Shown here: piece by piece, positions 24,715-32,513 of the stretch | How positions within the stretch are numbered: position 1 is the stretch's first letter | Layout of the letters: the number at the start of each line of letters is the position of its first letter | Source of the DNA: Paraeggerthella sp964369725 | Lineage (GTDB): Bacteria; Actinomycetota; Coriobacteriia; Coriobacteriales; Eggerthellaceae | Direction of reading: 5' to 3' | NCBI GenBank assembly: GCA_964369725.1 | Contig: CAYJGC010000016.1 | Coordinates: 1 to 32,600 of the forward strand | Length of the DNA: 32,600 bases | Position numbers and translations under genes: made by a program | The notes under the pieces: generated by a model | What the model was told of the DNA's origin: nothing | Seen by the model: the letters and a program-made list of their open reading frames with translations, nothing else | Databases searched by the model: none

Positions 24715-24966
24715 TTAAGCAAAAGATCCATGAGGGTAAATAATCATTAAAACAATGAGTGAAATCATAAAAATCGCTGCGAATACTATTGTAATGCGGT
24801 CAAGATTCTTTTCTACAATACTTGTTCCGGTTTGAGTTGAATAGACCGAGCTTGCAATCATGTCTGAAATACCCGTACCCTTTCCAGAGTGAAGCAAGAT
24901 AAAAACAATAAGTCCAACACCTGAGGCAATAAGTAAAATAATAGTAGTGATTAAAAGTGCATTCAA
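24715..24966 (-). CDS. secG: SecG, preprotein translocase subunit
   Basis: SecG is a small SecYEG channel subunit. From the preferred TTG start the protein has 83 residues: helix 1 (NALLITTIILLIASG onward), the cytoplasmic loop HSGKGTGISDMIASSVY with the conserved Gly-rich part, the LDRIT motif and helix 2 (VFAAIFMISLIVLMIIYP). The frame is open to a GTG at 24996, which would add ten residues, but GAAAGAAG sits 7 bp before the TTG, and SecG proteins begin just before helix 1. It lies after the glycolytic cluster and before tRNA-Leu. Confidence 0.92.
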   Translation of the reverse strand: MNALLITTIILLIASGVGLIVFILLHSGKGTGISDMIASSVYSTQTGTSIVEKNLDRITIVFAAIFMISLIVLMIIYPHGSFA

Positions 24967-25110
24967 AATAAAACTTCTTTCATTGATAAGCAACACGTAT
25001 ACAATTTATCTAGTATACCGAATATTTCAAGAGCGGACAAGAAAAATATCTTCACCCTCACCGATGGCATCTAATCATCTTCCAACAAATGAAATTCGAT
25101 AAACTTTAGG

Positions 25111-26685
25111 CTAAGGTTTTACAAGAAGACTCCGACCTGTCATTTCTTTAGGAATCTGGAGCCCCAAAAGTTCAAGAAGTGTTGGAGCAATATCGCACAA
25201 AGCTCCAGTTCTCTTACTTAAGCCAGGTGAATCATTCCTATAGTCAACCAGAATCATAGGCACTGGCGCGCACGTATGTGCAGTAAAAGGAGATCCATCC
25301 TCTTCTAGCATTTTATCGGCATTTCCGTGATCGGCGGTGATAAGCGCAAATCCACCTTTTTCCTCTAAAGCTTCAAGCACCTTTGAAACGCCAGAATCAA
25401 CTGCCTCTACCGCTTCAATGGCCGCAGGAATAATCCCCGTATGCCCCACCATGTCTGGATTAGCAAAGTTCACGATGTAGACATCCGCCTCATCGGAATC
25501 AATTGCTGACACCAAGGTAGCAGCAACCTCTGGCTCACTCATGCGGGGCTGTAAATCATAGGTGGCGACTTTCGGACTAGGAATCAAAACGCGTTTTTCC
25601 CCTTCTTTTGGTTGTTCAAGTCCACCATTAAAGAAAAAGGTTACGTGAGCATATTTTTCAGTTTCAGCAATGTGGTACTGAGTGAGACCTGCTTGCGTCA
25701 AGACATCAGCCAACACCATTTCCGGAAATTCCTTTGGAAAAGCAACAGAAGCAGGAATAGTTTTGTCGTATTCCGTTAAGCAAACAAAACACACATGAGG
25801 GAATACCTCTCTAGAAAAGCCCTCGAATTCTCTGTCAACGAATGTACGGGTAATTTCTCGTGCGCGATCTGGCCTAAAGTTAAAGAACACCACCGCATCG
25901 CCATCTTTGACACCACGCGCAGTAAGCGCAACGGGTTCAATAAACTCATCGGTAATACCTTCTTTGTAGGCTAAATTGATGATTTCTGTTGCTGTTTTAT
26001 TACTCAGCGGATTAGCCTTTACTATTGCGCCATAGGCACGTTCGACCCTATCCCAACGACAATCGCGGTCCATCGCGTAGTAACGACCACTAATACTACC
26101 AATACTTATTGTGCAACTATCACAAGAAAGTGACTCTATCTCTTCATTGAGCTCCTTAAGAAAGCGAACACCACTTGTGGGCGATACATCGCGACCATCC
26201 ATGAAGCAATGGAGTATGATCTGTGGAACTTGCGCACCCTTAGCGGCCTCCAAAAGCGCATACAGGTGACCGCAGGTGGAATGAACTCCCCCATCTGACA
26301 AAAGTCCCATGACATGAAGGGCTGCATCTGGCTTTGATGCCGCATTAAAAGCACGTTTCAGCGATTCATTTTCGCTTAACAAGCCCTCTTCGCAGGCTTT
26401 ATTAATGCGAGTGAGCTCTTGAAAAACAATACGACCTGCTCCAATGTTAAGATGACCTACCTCTGAGTTACCCATTTGCCCTACGGGGAGCCCCACAGCC
26501 TCACCTGAAGCTGCAAGAGTTGTCCATGGATAGTTTTCAAAAAGTCTATCGAGACAAGGTGTTTGCGCGAGCGAGATAGCATTACCTTCGCTCGCATCCG
26601 AAAGACCATAACCGTCCATAATAATCAAGCATGCAGGGATACTACTTGCCTTTAAGCTACCTGTTGAAACAATTTGCTCCTTCAT
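25111..26685 (-). CDS. gpmI: Phosphoglycerate mutase, cofactor-independent
   Basis: This enzyme interconverts 3- and 2-phosphoglycerate with two Mn2+. The 524-residue protein has the alkaline-phosphatase-type metal site and catalytic Ser: LIIMDGYGLSDASEGNA at the N-terminus, GQMGNSEVGHLNIGAGR with the phosphoserine, the insert domain (FMDGRDVSPTSG, GRYYAMDRD) and the C-terminal metal motifs NFANPDMVGHTG and ITADHGNADKM. ATG 26685 shares a base with the tpiA stop (TAATG); the upstream TTG at 26694 is less likely. It is the fourth gene of gap-pgk-tpiA-gpmI. Confidence 0.97.
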   Translation of the reverse strand: MKEQIVSTGSLKASSIPACLIIMDGYGLSDASEGNAISLAQTPCLDRLFENYPWTTLAASGEAVGLPVGQMGNSEVGHLNIGAGRIVFQELTRINKACEEGLLSENESLKRAFNAASKPDAALHVMGLLSDGGVHSTCGHLYALLEAAKGAQVPQIILHCFMDGRDVSPTSGVRFLKELNEEIESLSCDSCTISIGSISGRYYAMDRDCRWDRVERAYGAIVKANPLSNKTATEIINLAYKEGITDEFIEPVALTARGVKDGDAVVFFNFRPDRAREITRTFVDREFEGFSREVFPHVCFVCLTEYDKTIPASVAFPKEFPEMVLADVLTQAGLTQYHIAETEKYAHVTFFFNGGLEQPKEGEKRVLIPSPKVATYDLQPRMSEPEVAATLVSAIDSDEADVYIVNFANPDMVGHTGIIPAAIEAVEAVDSGVSKVLEALEEKGGFALITADHGNADKMLEEDGSPFTAHTCAPVPMILVDYRNDSPGLSKRTGALCDIAPTLLELLGLQIPKEMTGRSLLVKP

Positions 26686-27458
26686 TACAAACAAGCCTCA
26701 ATAAGATTCACAAACGAGGCTGCCTCAAGTGAAGCTCCGCCTATCAAACCACCATCGATATTGGGCTGAGCTAAAAGCGCGTCAACATTTCCCACATTCA
26801 TTGAGCCGCCGTAAAGAATACGCATACCTTGCGCAATTTCTTCACCGTAAAGTTCTGTCAGCGTTTCTCTGATCGAAAGACAAACTTCTTCTGCCTGTTC
26901 AGGCGTTGCCGTACGACCAGTGCCAATTGCCCAAATGGGCTCGTAGGCAACAACACATTTTGCTGCATCGAGTGAATCAACACCAGCAAAAGCTGCACGT
27001 ACCTGTGCACAGACATACTCTTTTGTTGTCCCTTCTTCGCGAACAGAAAGAGACTCTCCCACACACGCAATCGCAAATAATCCTGATGCCAGAAGTGCCT
27101 TTATCTTAAGGTTGACCTGCTCGTTAGTCTCACCAAAAAGTTCTCTTCGCTCTGAATGCCCAACGATTGAACATACGCAACCTAATTCTTTAATCATGGG
27201 AACAGAGATTTCTCCCGTAAAGGCTCCCGAGGCCTCCCAATGAATATTTTGAGCACCAACACTAACTTTAGAGCGATCAAAATCAAAAACCGTTTTAACT
27301 GGCTTTAGATTAATGCTTGGAGTACAAACGATTATCTCTACATCCGTTCCCCACGTATATTTATCATATTGATTGGAAATTTGCTGAGCAAGAACTACCG
27401 CCTCTCCCAACGTGTTATTCATTTTCCAATTGCCTGCCATCAAAGGGATACGAGTCAT
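26685..27458 (-). CDS. tpiA: Triosephosphate isomerase
   Basis: This enzyme interconverts dihydroxyacetone phosphate and glyceraldehyde 3-phosphate. The 257-residue TIM barrel shows MAGNWKMN with the catalytic Lys, CSIVGHSERRE with the catalytic His, VAYEPIWAIGTG with the catalytic Glu, and ILYGGSMN / GLIGGASL for phosphate binding. I choose ATG 27458 because GAAAGGA lies 6 bp upstream and the family begins near RIPLMAGNWK; the in-frame ATG at 27473 overlaps the pgk stop. Coupled to pgk and gpmI. Confidence 0.97.
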   Translation of the reverse strand: MTRIPLMAGNWKMNNTLGEAVVLAQQISNQYDKYTWGTDVEIIVCTPSINLKPVKTVFDFDRSKVSVGAQNIHWEASGAFTGEISVPMIKELGCVCSIVGHSERRELFGETNEQVNLKIKALLASGLFAIACVGESLSVREEGTTKEYVCAQVRAAFAGVDSLDAAKCVVAYEPIWAIGTGRTATPEQAEEVCLSIRETLTELYGEEIAQGMRILYGGSMNVGNVDALLAQPNIDGGLIGGASLEAASFVNLIEACL

Positions 27459-27469
27459 ACCAGTTCCTT

Positions 27470-28654
27470 TCATTTGAGAGCCTCTACACCAGGAAGAGCT
27501 TCACCTTGAACCAATTCCATAGATGCGCCACCGCCTGTAGAAATAAAGGTCATACAGTCGGCTAAATCAAATTTATTAACTGCAGCAACACTATCTCCGC
27601 CTCCGATAATAGAATCTGCATCAGTATTCTGAGCCACCGCAAGTGCAACAGCTTTTGTTCCTGCTTCAAAAGCTTTCATCTCAAAAACACCCATAGGGCC
27701 ATTCCAAAATACCGTTTGAGCATCAGCCAATGCTTCAGAATACAGTCGAGACGTTTCAGGGCCAATATCAAGACCCATCATATCGTCAGGTATAGCATCA
27801 ACCGAAACTATTTGCGTACGAGCATCTTCAGCAAAGCGATCTGCGCAAACCACATCAACAGGAAGTAAAAGCTTTACGCCGCGTGATTCTGCCTGATCAA
27901 GCATTTCTTTTGCGCGTGCCACCCAGTCCTCTTCCTTGAGTGAGGTTCCCACCGAATATCCCTGAGCAAGCAAAAACGTAAAGCACATGCCCCCACCAAT
28001 AATTAGCGTGTCGCAGACATTCATAAGCGCATCGATAACTTTAATTTTGTCAGAAACCTTGGAGCCGCCTACAATAGAAACAAAAGGCCTCCGAGGTGAT
28101 TTGAGCATACTGTGCAAGATATCTACCTCACGCAAGAGAAGGTAACCTGCATACGAGGGCAAAAGCGAAGCAACTCCTACAGTTGATGCATGTGCGCGAT
28201 GAGCAGTACCAAAGGCATTATTAACATACACCTGACCTAACGAGGCAAGCTCCTCGGAAAAAACGGGATCATTTTTCTTTTCACGTGCATCGAAGCGAAG
28301 ATTCTCCAACACAAGAATCTCTCCGTCAAGAAGCTCAAAGGCCTTTCTTTTTGCGCTATCACCAACCGTATCTTCAGCAAAATCAACTGACATACCAAGA
28401 AGCTCTGCAAGCTTTTGAGCAGCCGGACGCAAGGTAAACTCTTCTTCGTATCCTGCCCCAGAGGGACGACCGAGATGGCTCATCAAAATAATGCGAGCGC
28501 CTTGATCCTGCAGCTTTTGAATGGTTGGTAGAGCTGCTTTTATACGGGTGGCATCCGTTACGATTCCCTCACTAATGGGAACATTAAAATCAACGCGAAC
28601 CAAAACACGCTTACCTGAAGCATCTAATTCATCGATGCTTTTTATATCAGACAT
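27470..28654 (-). CDS. pgk: Phosphoglycerate kinase
   Basis: This enzyme makes ATP from 1,3-bisphosphoglycerate and ADP. The 394-residue protein has the N-terminal RVLVRVDFNVPI, MSHLGRPSG, FGTAHRAHAST, VGGSKVSDKI, WNGPMGVFE and the C-terminal IIGGGDSVAAVNKF / FISTGGGASMEL motifs. Length is standard. TAGGAG lies before the ATG. A hairpin with a U-tract lies between gap and pgk, so pgk expression may be set by partial read-through or a second promoter. Confidence 0.98.
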   Translation of the reverse strand: MSDIKSIDELDASGKRVLVRVDFNVPISEGIVTDATRIKAALPTIQKLQDQGARIILMSHLGRPSGAGYEEEFTLRPAAQKLAELLGMSVDFAEDTVGDSAKRKAFELLDGEILVLENLRFDAREKKNDPVFSEELASLGQVYVNNAFGTAHRAHASTVGVASLLPSYAGYLLLREVDILHSMLKSPRRPFVSIVGGSKVSDKIKVIDALMNVCDTLIIGGGMCFTFLLAQGYSVGTSLKEEDWVARAKEMLDQAESRGVKLLLPVDVVCADRFAEDARTQIVSVDAIPDDMMGLDIGPETSRLYSEALADAQTVFWNGPMGVFEMKAFEAGTKAVALAVAQNTDADSIIGGGDSVAAVNKFDLADCMTFISTGGGASMELVQGEALPGVEALK

Positions 28655-28674
28655 AAATACTCCTATATAAAAAA

Positions 28675-28701
28675 GCGGATAACCACTGAATAGTTATCCG
28701 C
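28675..28701 (-). terminator. Hairpin with U-tract between gap and pgk
   Basis: A perfect 9-bp stem (28675-28683 with 28693-28701) and 9-nt loop are followed on the minus strand by TTTTTTATATAGG. It begins 12 bp after the gap stop. It looks like a full intrinsic terminator inside the glycolytic cluster, giving higher gap than pgk transcript or protecting the gap 3' end. Confidence 0.85.
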
Positions 28702-28712
28702 CAAAATTGAAA

Positions 28713-29714
28713 CTAGAACAAAATTTTAACAAGATCTTTTACGCGGTTTGAATAACCCCACTCGTTGTCATACCAAGAGATACACTTAACAAAGGTGCCT
28801 TCTCCGCCAAGAACCATGGTGAGTTTGCTATCAAAGACCGAAGAATGAGGATTTCCTACAACATCGATTGAAACTATAGGATCTTCGATATACTCAAGCA
28901 CGCCTTCCATAGGTCCTTCAGCAGCTGCTTTCATAGCTGCGTTAATCTCTTCGATAGTTGCAGGCTTATCAAGCTCTACCGTAAGGTCAACCATTGATCC
29001 ATCTGGCGTAGGAACGCGCGTTGCAAATCCATCAAGCTTTCCTTTGAGCTCAGGCAATACAAGAGACACGGCACGAGCAGCACCCGTAGTAGTTGGAATC
29101 ATTGACATAGAGGCCGAACGAGCACGACGAAGGTCTGAGTGAGGAAGGTCAAGAATCTGTTGGTCATTAGTAAAGGCATGAATAGTATTCATGAATCCAC
29201 GCTTAATGCCAAAATTGTCCATCAAGACCTTTGCAAAAGGAGCGAGACAGTTGGTTGTGCAAGATGCATTAGAGATAATGTGATGCTTCTCTTTGTCATA
29301 ATCTCCTTCATTTACACCTAAAACGATGGTAATGTCCTCATTTTTAGCAGGTGCAGAAATAATAACCTTTTTAGCTCCAGCTTCAATATGCGCTTTTGCC
29401 TTATTAGCATCGGTGAAAAAACCAGTGGATTCAACAACAACATCTACCCCAAGTTCACCCCAAGGAAGATTTCCGGGTTCGCGCTCTGAAAGCACTTTAA
29501 TAGCTGCCCCATCAACAATAAAACCTTCGTCGGTAATTTCAATACTGTCGAATACACGACCATGAACCGAGTCATATTTAAGCAAATGAGCCATTGTTGG
29601 GATATTTCCTAGGTCGTTAATTGCCACAACCTCAATAGCGGGATCTTTAGCCATTGCACGAAATGCCAAACGTCCAATCCTGCCAAACCCATTAATGCCT
29701 ACTTTGATTGCCAT
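28713..29714 (-). CDS. gap: Glyceraldehyde-3-phosphate dehydrogenase
   Basis: This is the NAD-dependent oxidative phosphorylation step of glycolysis. The 333-residue protein has the Rossmann start IKVGINGFGRIGRLAFRAM with NDLG at the cofactor site (Asp, NAD-preferring), the active-site NASCTTNCLAP, TIHAFTNDQ, GAARAVSLVLPELKGKLDG and the C-terminal WYDNEWGYSNR. The ATG follows GAAAGGAG at good spacing. It is the first gene of the glycolytic cluster; a candidate promoter lies ~100 bp upstream. Confidence 0.98.
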   Translation of the reverse strand: MAIKVGINGFGRIGRLAFRAMAKDPAIEVVAINDLGNIPTMAHLLKYDSVHGRVFDSIEITDEGFIVDGAAIKVLSEREPGNLPWGELGVDVVVESTGFFTDANKAKAHIEAGAKKVIISAPAKNEDITIVLGVNEGDYDKEKHHIISNASCTTNCLAPFAKVLMDNFGIKRGFMNTIHAFTNDQQILDLPHSDLRRARSASMSMIPTTTGAARAVSLVLPELKGKLDGFATRVPTPDGSMVDLTVELDKPATIEEINAAMKAAAEGPMEGVLEYIEDPIVSIDVVGNPHSSVFDSKLTMVLGGEGTFVKCISWYDNEWGYSNRVKDLVKILF

Positions 29715-29982
29715 GCGTATCTCCTTTCAAAAGATACTCGCTTACTCATCAGGTTGTGAATACCTACAAAACTTAAAGAATATTGCTAATTCCCTCAGGT
29801 CATTGTACCCAAAATTATATCTTAACAACACTTTTTTCGGTAAACGCCTCTATAGCGCAACAGAAAAAACAAGTGCTTTACCCATTCGATGATATTTGGC
29901 GACCTGCCTCGCAATTTATTGTACTTTCTCTACTCAATACAACATAAGCGCTTCGCTAAGCTCTAATGCATAAGACAAAAAA
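29715..29982 (-). promoter_or_regulatory. Upstream region of gap with candidate promoter
   Basis: This 268-bp spacer holds the leader of gap and no gene. Two minus-strand -10-like boxes are seen, TATAAT at 29814-29819 and TACAAT at 29802-29807. The best -35 partners (TTTACC with 19-bp spacing, TTGTTA with 15-bp spacing) are imperfect. Either would give a leader of roughly 80-90 nt. No known riboswitch fold is apparent. Confidence 0.4.
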
Positions 29983-30013
29983 GTACCTACCCTTCAAGCA
30001 AAAGGGCAGGTAC
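29983..30013 (-). terminator. Terminator of the rubrerythrin gene
   Basis: A 12-bp stem with one internal mismatch (29983-29994 with 30002-30013) and a 7-nt loop is followed on the minus strand by TTTTTTGTC. It begins 21 bp after the rubrerythrin stop. Confidence 0.88.
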
Positions 30014-30034
30014 AATCACTGTCATTACATCAGC

Positions 30035-30571
30035 TTAGTAATTTTCTGCGCGAACCTCAAAGTAGCTTTGTGGATGAACGCATACGGGGCAAATCTCTGG
30101 AGCTTGCTTGCCTACAACAAGATGGCCACAGTTGCGGCATTCCCACATAGTCATTTCGCTCTTCTCAAAAACGGTTTGCATATCAATGTTGTTAAGAAGC
30201 TTCAAGTAGCGCTCTTCGTGAGTCTTCTCAATTGCAGCAACTGCACGGAACTTTGCTGCCAACTCGGGGAAACCCTCTTCTTCGGCCTCTTTAGCAAAAG
30301 TTGCATACATATCAGTCCACTCATAGTTTTCACCACTAGCAGCATCTTTAAGACAATCAGCAGTATTGCCGAGTGGATGAAGTTCTTTATACCACATCTT
30401 TGCGTGCTCTTTTTCGTTGTTGGCCGTTGCCAAAAAAAGCGCAGAAATCTGTTCGAATCCTTCTTTTTTAGCTACACTCGCAAAATAAGTGTATTTGTTA
30501 CGAGCCTGGCTTTCTCCAGAAAAAGCAGCAGCTAAATTGCGCTCGGTCTTGGTTCCTTCATATTTACTCAT
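30035..30571 (-). CDS. Rubrerythrin
   Basis: Rubrerythrin reduces hydrogen peroxide in the cytoplasm of anaerobes using a diiron centre and a rubredoxin-type iron site. The 178-residue protein has the ferritin-like four-helix domain with diiron ligands (AAAFSGESQARNKYTYFA; NNEKEHAKMWYKEL; the EEAEEEGFPELAAKF and AIEKTHEERY helices). The C-terminal rubredoxin-like domain has CRNCG and CPVC cysteine pairs. Length is normal. GAGGAG precedes the ATG. It is probably monocistronic, with its own leader hairpin and terminator. Confidence 0.96.
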   Translation of the reverse strand: MSKYEGTKTERNLAAAFSGESQARNKYTYFASVAKKEGFEQISALFLATANNEKEHAKMWYKELHPLGNTADCLKDAASGENYEWTDMYATFAKEAEEEGFPELAAKFRAVAAIEKTHEERYLKLLNNIDMQTVFEKSEMTMWECRNCGHLVVGKQAPEICPVCVHPQSYFEVRAENY

Positions 30572-30605
30572 ATTCTTCTCCTCTGACTCTTAGCGACATA
30601 TGTTT

Positions 30606-30647
30606 AACGAAGAACCCTCTCGTGACTCTTCGTTGCAGGCAATTATA
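30606..30647 (-). promoter_or_regulatory. Rubrerythrin -10 box and leader hairpin
   Basis: A perfect TATAAT lies at 30642-30647 on the minus strand; no good -35 is seen 16-18 bp upstream. Beginning about 8 bp downstream, at the expected transcription start, is a perfect 8-bp inverted repeat (30606-30613 with 30627-30634, 13-nt loop). It could be a repressor operator or a 5' stabilising stem. Consistent with a regulated stress gene, but the regulator is not visible. Confidence 0.5.
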
Positions 30648-30769
30648 CGCGATATAGTCGCAATAGTCTTCAAAAGCGTAGCACTTACATGAGGAGTCGA
30701 CATAAAGTCGTGTCTCTGCGGCGCAGATTAGAGAACTTACAAGAAGGAAGAATAAAACCAGAGGAACAA

Positions 30770-31473
30770 CTACTTATTTTTGTCAAACGTAAAATTCTTT
30801 AGTGCGGCAAAGGAGTTTTTTTGAAATTCATCATCATCGATAACCACGCAATCGCAATCACCTTGGTTTNNNNNNNNNNNNNNNNNNNNNNNNNNNNNNN
30901 NNNNNNNNNNNNNNNNNNNNNNNNNNNNNNNNNNNNNNNNNNNNNNNNNNNNNNNNNNNNNNNNNNNNNGTTTTTTTGAAATTCATCATCATCGATAACC
31001 ACGCAATCGCAATCACCTTGGTTTAAGTTGGCTCCACACGAAGAACAAAGACCCGCGCACTGCTCATCACAAAGCGGTACCAAAGGAAACTCCACCAAAA
31101 GAGCAGCTATGATAAGCGGTTCAAGATCTATGGTTTTATCTTCAGGCAACACTTCAAATTCGTCGTCATCCATACCTTCTGGCTCTTCACTATCACCATT
31201 GAGCAGGAAATAACCTTCGATACTACCAATCAAATTCATAGTAACGTCATCGAGACAACGTGCACATGACGTAACAGCAAGTCCCTTTGCTTCCCCTGCC
31301 ACCAATAGCGCTTCACCCGTATTGGTAATGTCGACAGCCCATACAATAGGGTGAGCAAACCCGTATTGGTCAGGCCCAGCATCGATTGCCGAGAGCGTAA
31401 GTTCGCCCTCAAAATGAAAGCTCTCCGCAGGTGCGAAGAGCTCATGAGGTATCTGAATGCGTGATGAGCTCAT
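30770..31473 (-). CDS. DUF177 (YceD-like) protein, split by an N gap
   Basis: DUF177/YceD proteins are linked to rRNA and ribosome expression and in most bacteria precede rpmF. The N-terminal part is intact, with the Cys motif SCARCLDDV and the later C-x3-C-x-GLCSSCGANLNQ-x3-CDC cluster typical of the family. The N run breaks the frame. The 55 bp before the gap and the 55 bp after it are identical. Merging them removes 155 bp, restores the frame exactly and yields a 182-residue protein ending in FAALKNF and a TAG at 30770-30772, like the NPF/AAL-x-x-L tail of the family. The start codon directly follows the stop of the coiled-coil gene. rpmF is not found downstream. Confidence 0.85.
30815..31024. 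other. Assembly gap (100 N) with identical 55-bp flanks
   Basis: Positions 30870-30969 are 100 N. The 55 bases at 30815-30869 are identical to those at 30970-31024. This is the signature of two contigs that overlap by one k-mer and were joined with a placeholder gap. The repeated stretch is therefore probably a single sequence in the genome. Confidence 0.93.
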
Positions 31474-31947
31474 TTAGCGACCTGAAGCCATAGAGTTGGC
31501 ATTAAGGCGATCACGGCAGCGGCGCACGTTACCCAAAAGCGTGTCAAGACTTTGCTCTACATGCCCAAACACTTCGTCAGCATAATCTTCTGCGCCTGCA
31601 CGTGTCTGACGCTCAAGCTCACGAGCATCTGCAATAACCTGCTCGGCCTGCTGTTGCGAAATGCGAACAATCTCTTGTTCGCTTGCAATTGTAAGAGCTT
31701 GGCTTTGCGCATCGTCAATAAGGCGATTTGCTTGCGCTTCTGCATCATCTAATAGGCTTTGGCGCTCACGAACAATTTGGCGTGCCTGCGCAAATTCAGC
31801 TGGGAATGTATCTCGAATTTCGTCCATGATGTCAAGAGCTTCTGATATCTCAACCTGACGAACATTATTTCTGCCAAACACGGGCTTAGCATCTTCCAAC
31901 AAAATCGAAAGATCCTCCAGAAGCGCCAAAACTCCTGTATCGTCCAT
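31474..31947 (-). CDS. Coiled-coil protein upstream of DUF177
   Basis: The 157-residue, highly charged, helix-forming protein is rich in Ala, Gln, Glu and Arg. The central ~90 residues (for example ARQIVRERQSLLDDAEAQAN and QAEQVIADARELERQTRAGA) form a long coiled coil like ATP synthase subunit b/DivIVA-type stalks, but no membrane helix is present. Actinobacteria often carry such a gene between coaD and the DUF177 gene, annotated as ATP-synthase-like or DivIVA-like. Its stop abuts the DUF177 start (TAAATG). GAAGGA lies before the ATG. Function is unknown. Confidence 0.85.
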   Translation of the reverse strand: MDDTGVLALLEDLSILLEDAKPVFGRNNVRQVEISEALDIMDEIRDTFPAEFAQARQIVRERQSLLDDAEAQANRLIDDAQSQALTIASEQEIVRISQQQAEQVIADARELERQTRAGAEDYADEVFGHVEQSLDTLLGNVRRCRDRLNANSMASGR

Positions 31948-32086
31948 GATATTCCTTCCACGCTAGTTGCTACGTTTAATCTACAAAGGCGCGCACAAAA
32001 ACAGTCCGTACGCACAAGACAAGTAAGTTTAACACGTTAACCCATAAATTCAAAATATGCCTGCACAAAGCGTGCACATTTAGATA

Positions 32087-32131
32087 GAAAGTCTCTTCTA
32101 GTCAATCATGAGATAGCTAGAAGAGACTTTC
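32087..32131. terminator. 15-bp inverted repeat, probable terminator
   Basis: A perfect 15-bp inverted repeat (32087-32101 with 32117-32131) encloses 15 nt. It is ~90 bp downstream of the leftward ABM gene and upstream of the coiled-coil gene. The minus-strand 3' side continues TATCTAAATG rather than a T-run; on the plus strand a T6 run comes only ~12 bp later. It is most likely a terminator for the ABM gene or an mRNA-end structure. Confidence 0.6.
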
Positions 32132-32222
32132 GCTAACGGAGCTCATTTTTTACGAGAATACTACACGCGCTACCTCTTAGCAGATGCTCATCCACCTGTC
32201 ATGAAGAACAAGCTTAGATAGA

Positions 32223-32513
32223 TTAGTCCACTTGAGTTAATTCGATAACTTCCAAACTCTCAATAGCATCTTTCGCAACCTCCAAGAAGTTTGCCATATG
32301 ATCATTGTTCATATGTGCTTGCCACTCGTCATAGCTTGCCCAGTCCTCTTCCAACACAAAACGTAAGTTGTCTTTGTTGTCTTCAAAAAGAACATACTTA
32401 ATGCAGCCTTTTTCTTCTCTTGTGATGGGAATGAGTTTCAGGATCTCTTCTTTCAGAAAATCCCTTTGACCTTCTTTAGCTATTGCAATAGCTACCAATG
32501 GCAATGTTTTCAT
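32223..32513 (-). CDS. Antibiotic biosynthesis monooxygenase (ABM) domain protein
   Basis: The 96-residue single-domain protein has the dimeric ferredoxin-like fold of the ABM/YgiN family: LPLVAIAIAKEGQRDFLKEE, TREEKGCIKYVLFED, RFVLEEDWASYDEWQAHMNN and HMANFLEVAKD. YgiN-type members act as quinol monooxygenases, but many are uncharacterised or degrade small aromatic or haem-like substrates. GAGGAGG lies before the ATG. The neighbour upstream is outside the window. Family call is firm; the substrate is unknown. Confidence 0.9.
   Translation of the reverse strand: MKTLPLVAIAIAKEGQRDFLKEEILKLIPITREEKGCIKYVLFEDNKDNLRFVLEEDWASYDEWQAHMNNDHMANFLEVAKDAIESLEVIELTQVD

Noticed and set aside
30689..30802. 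37-codon basic open frame on the plus strand
   Set aside because: No ribosome binding site, antisense to the end of the DUF177 gene, no recognisable family; probably chance.
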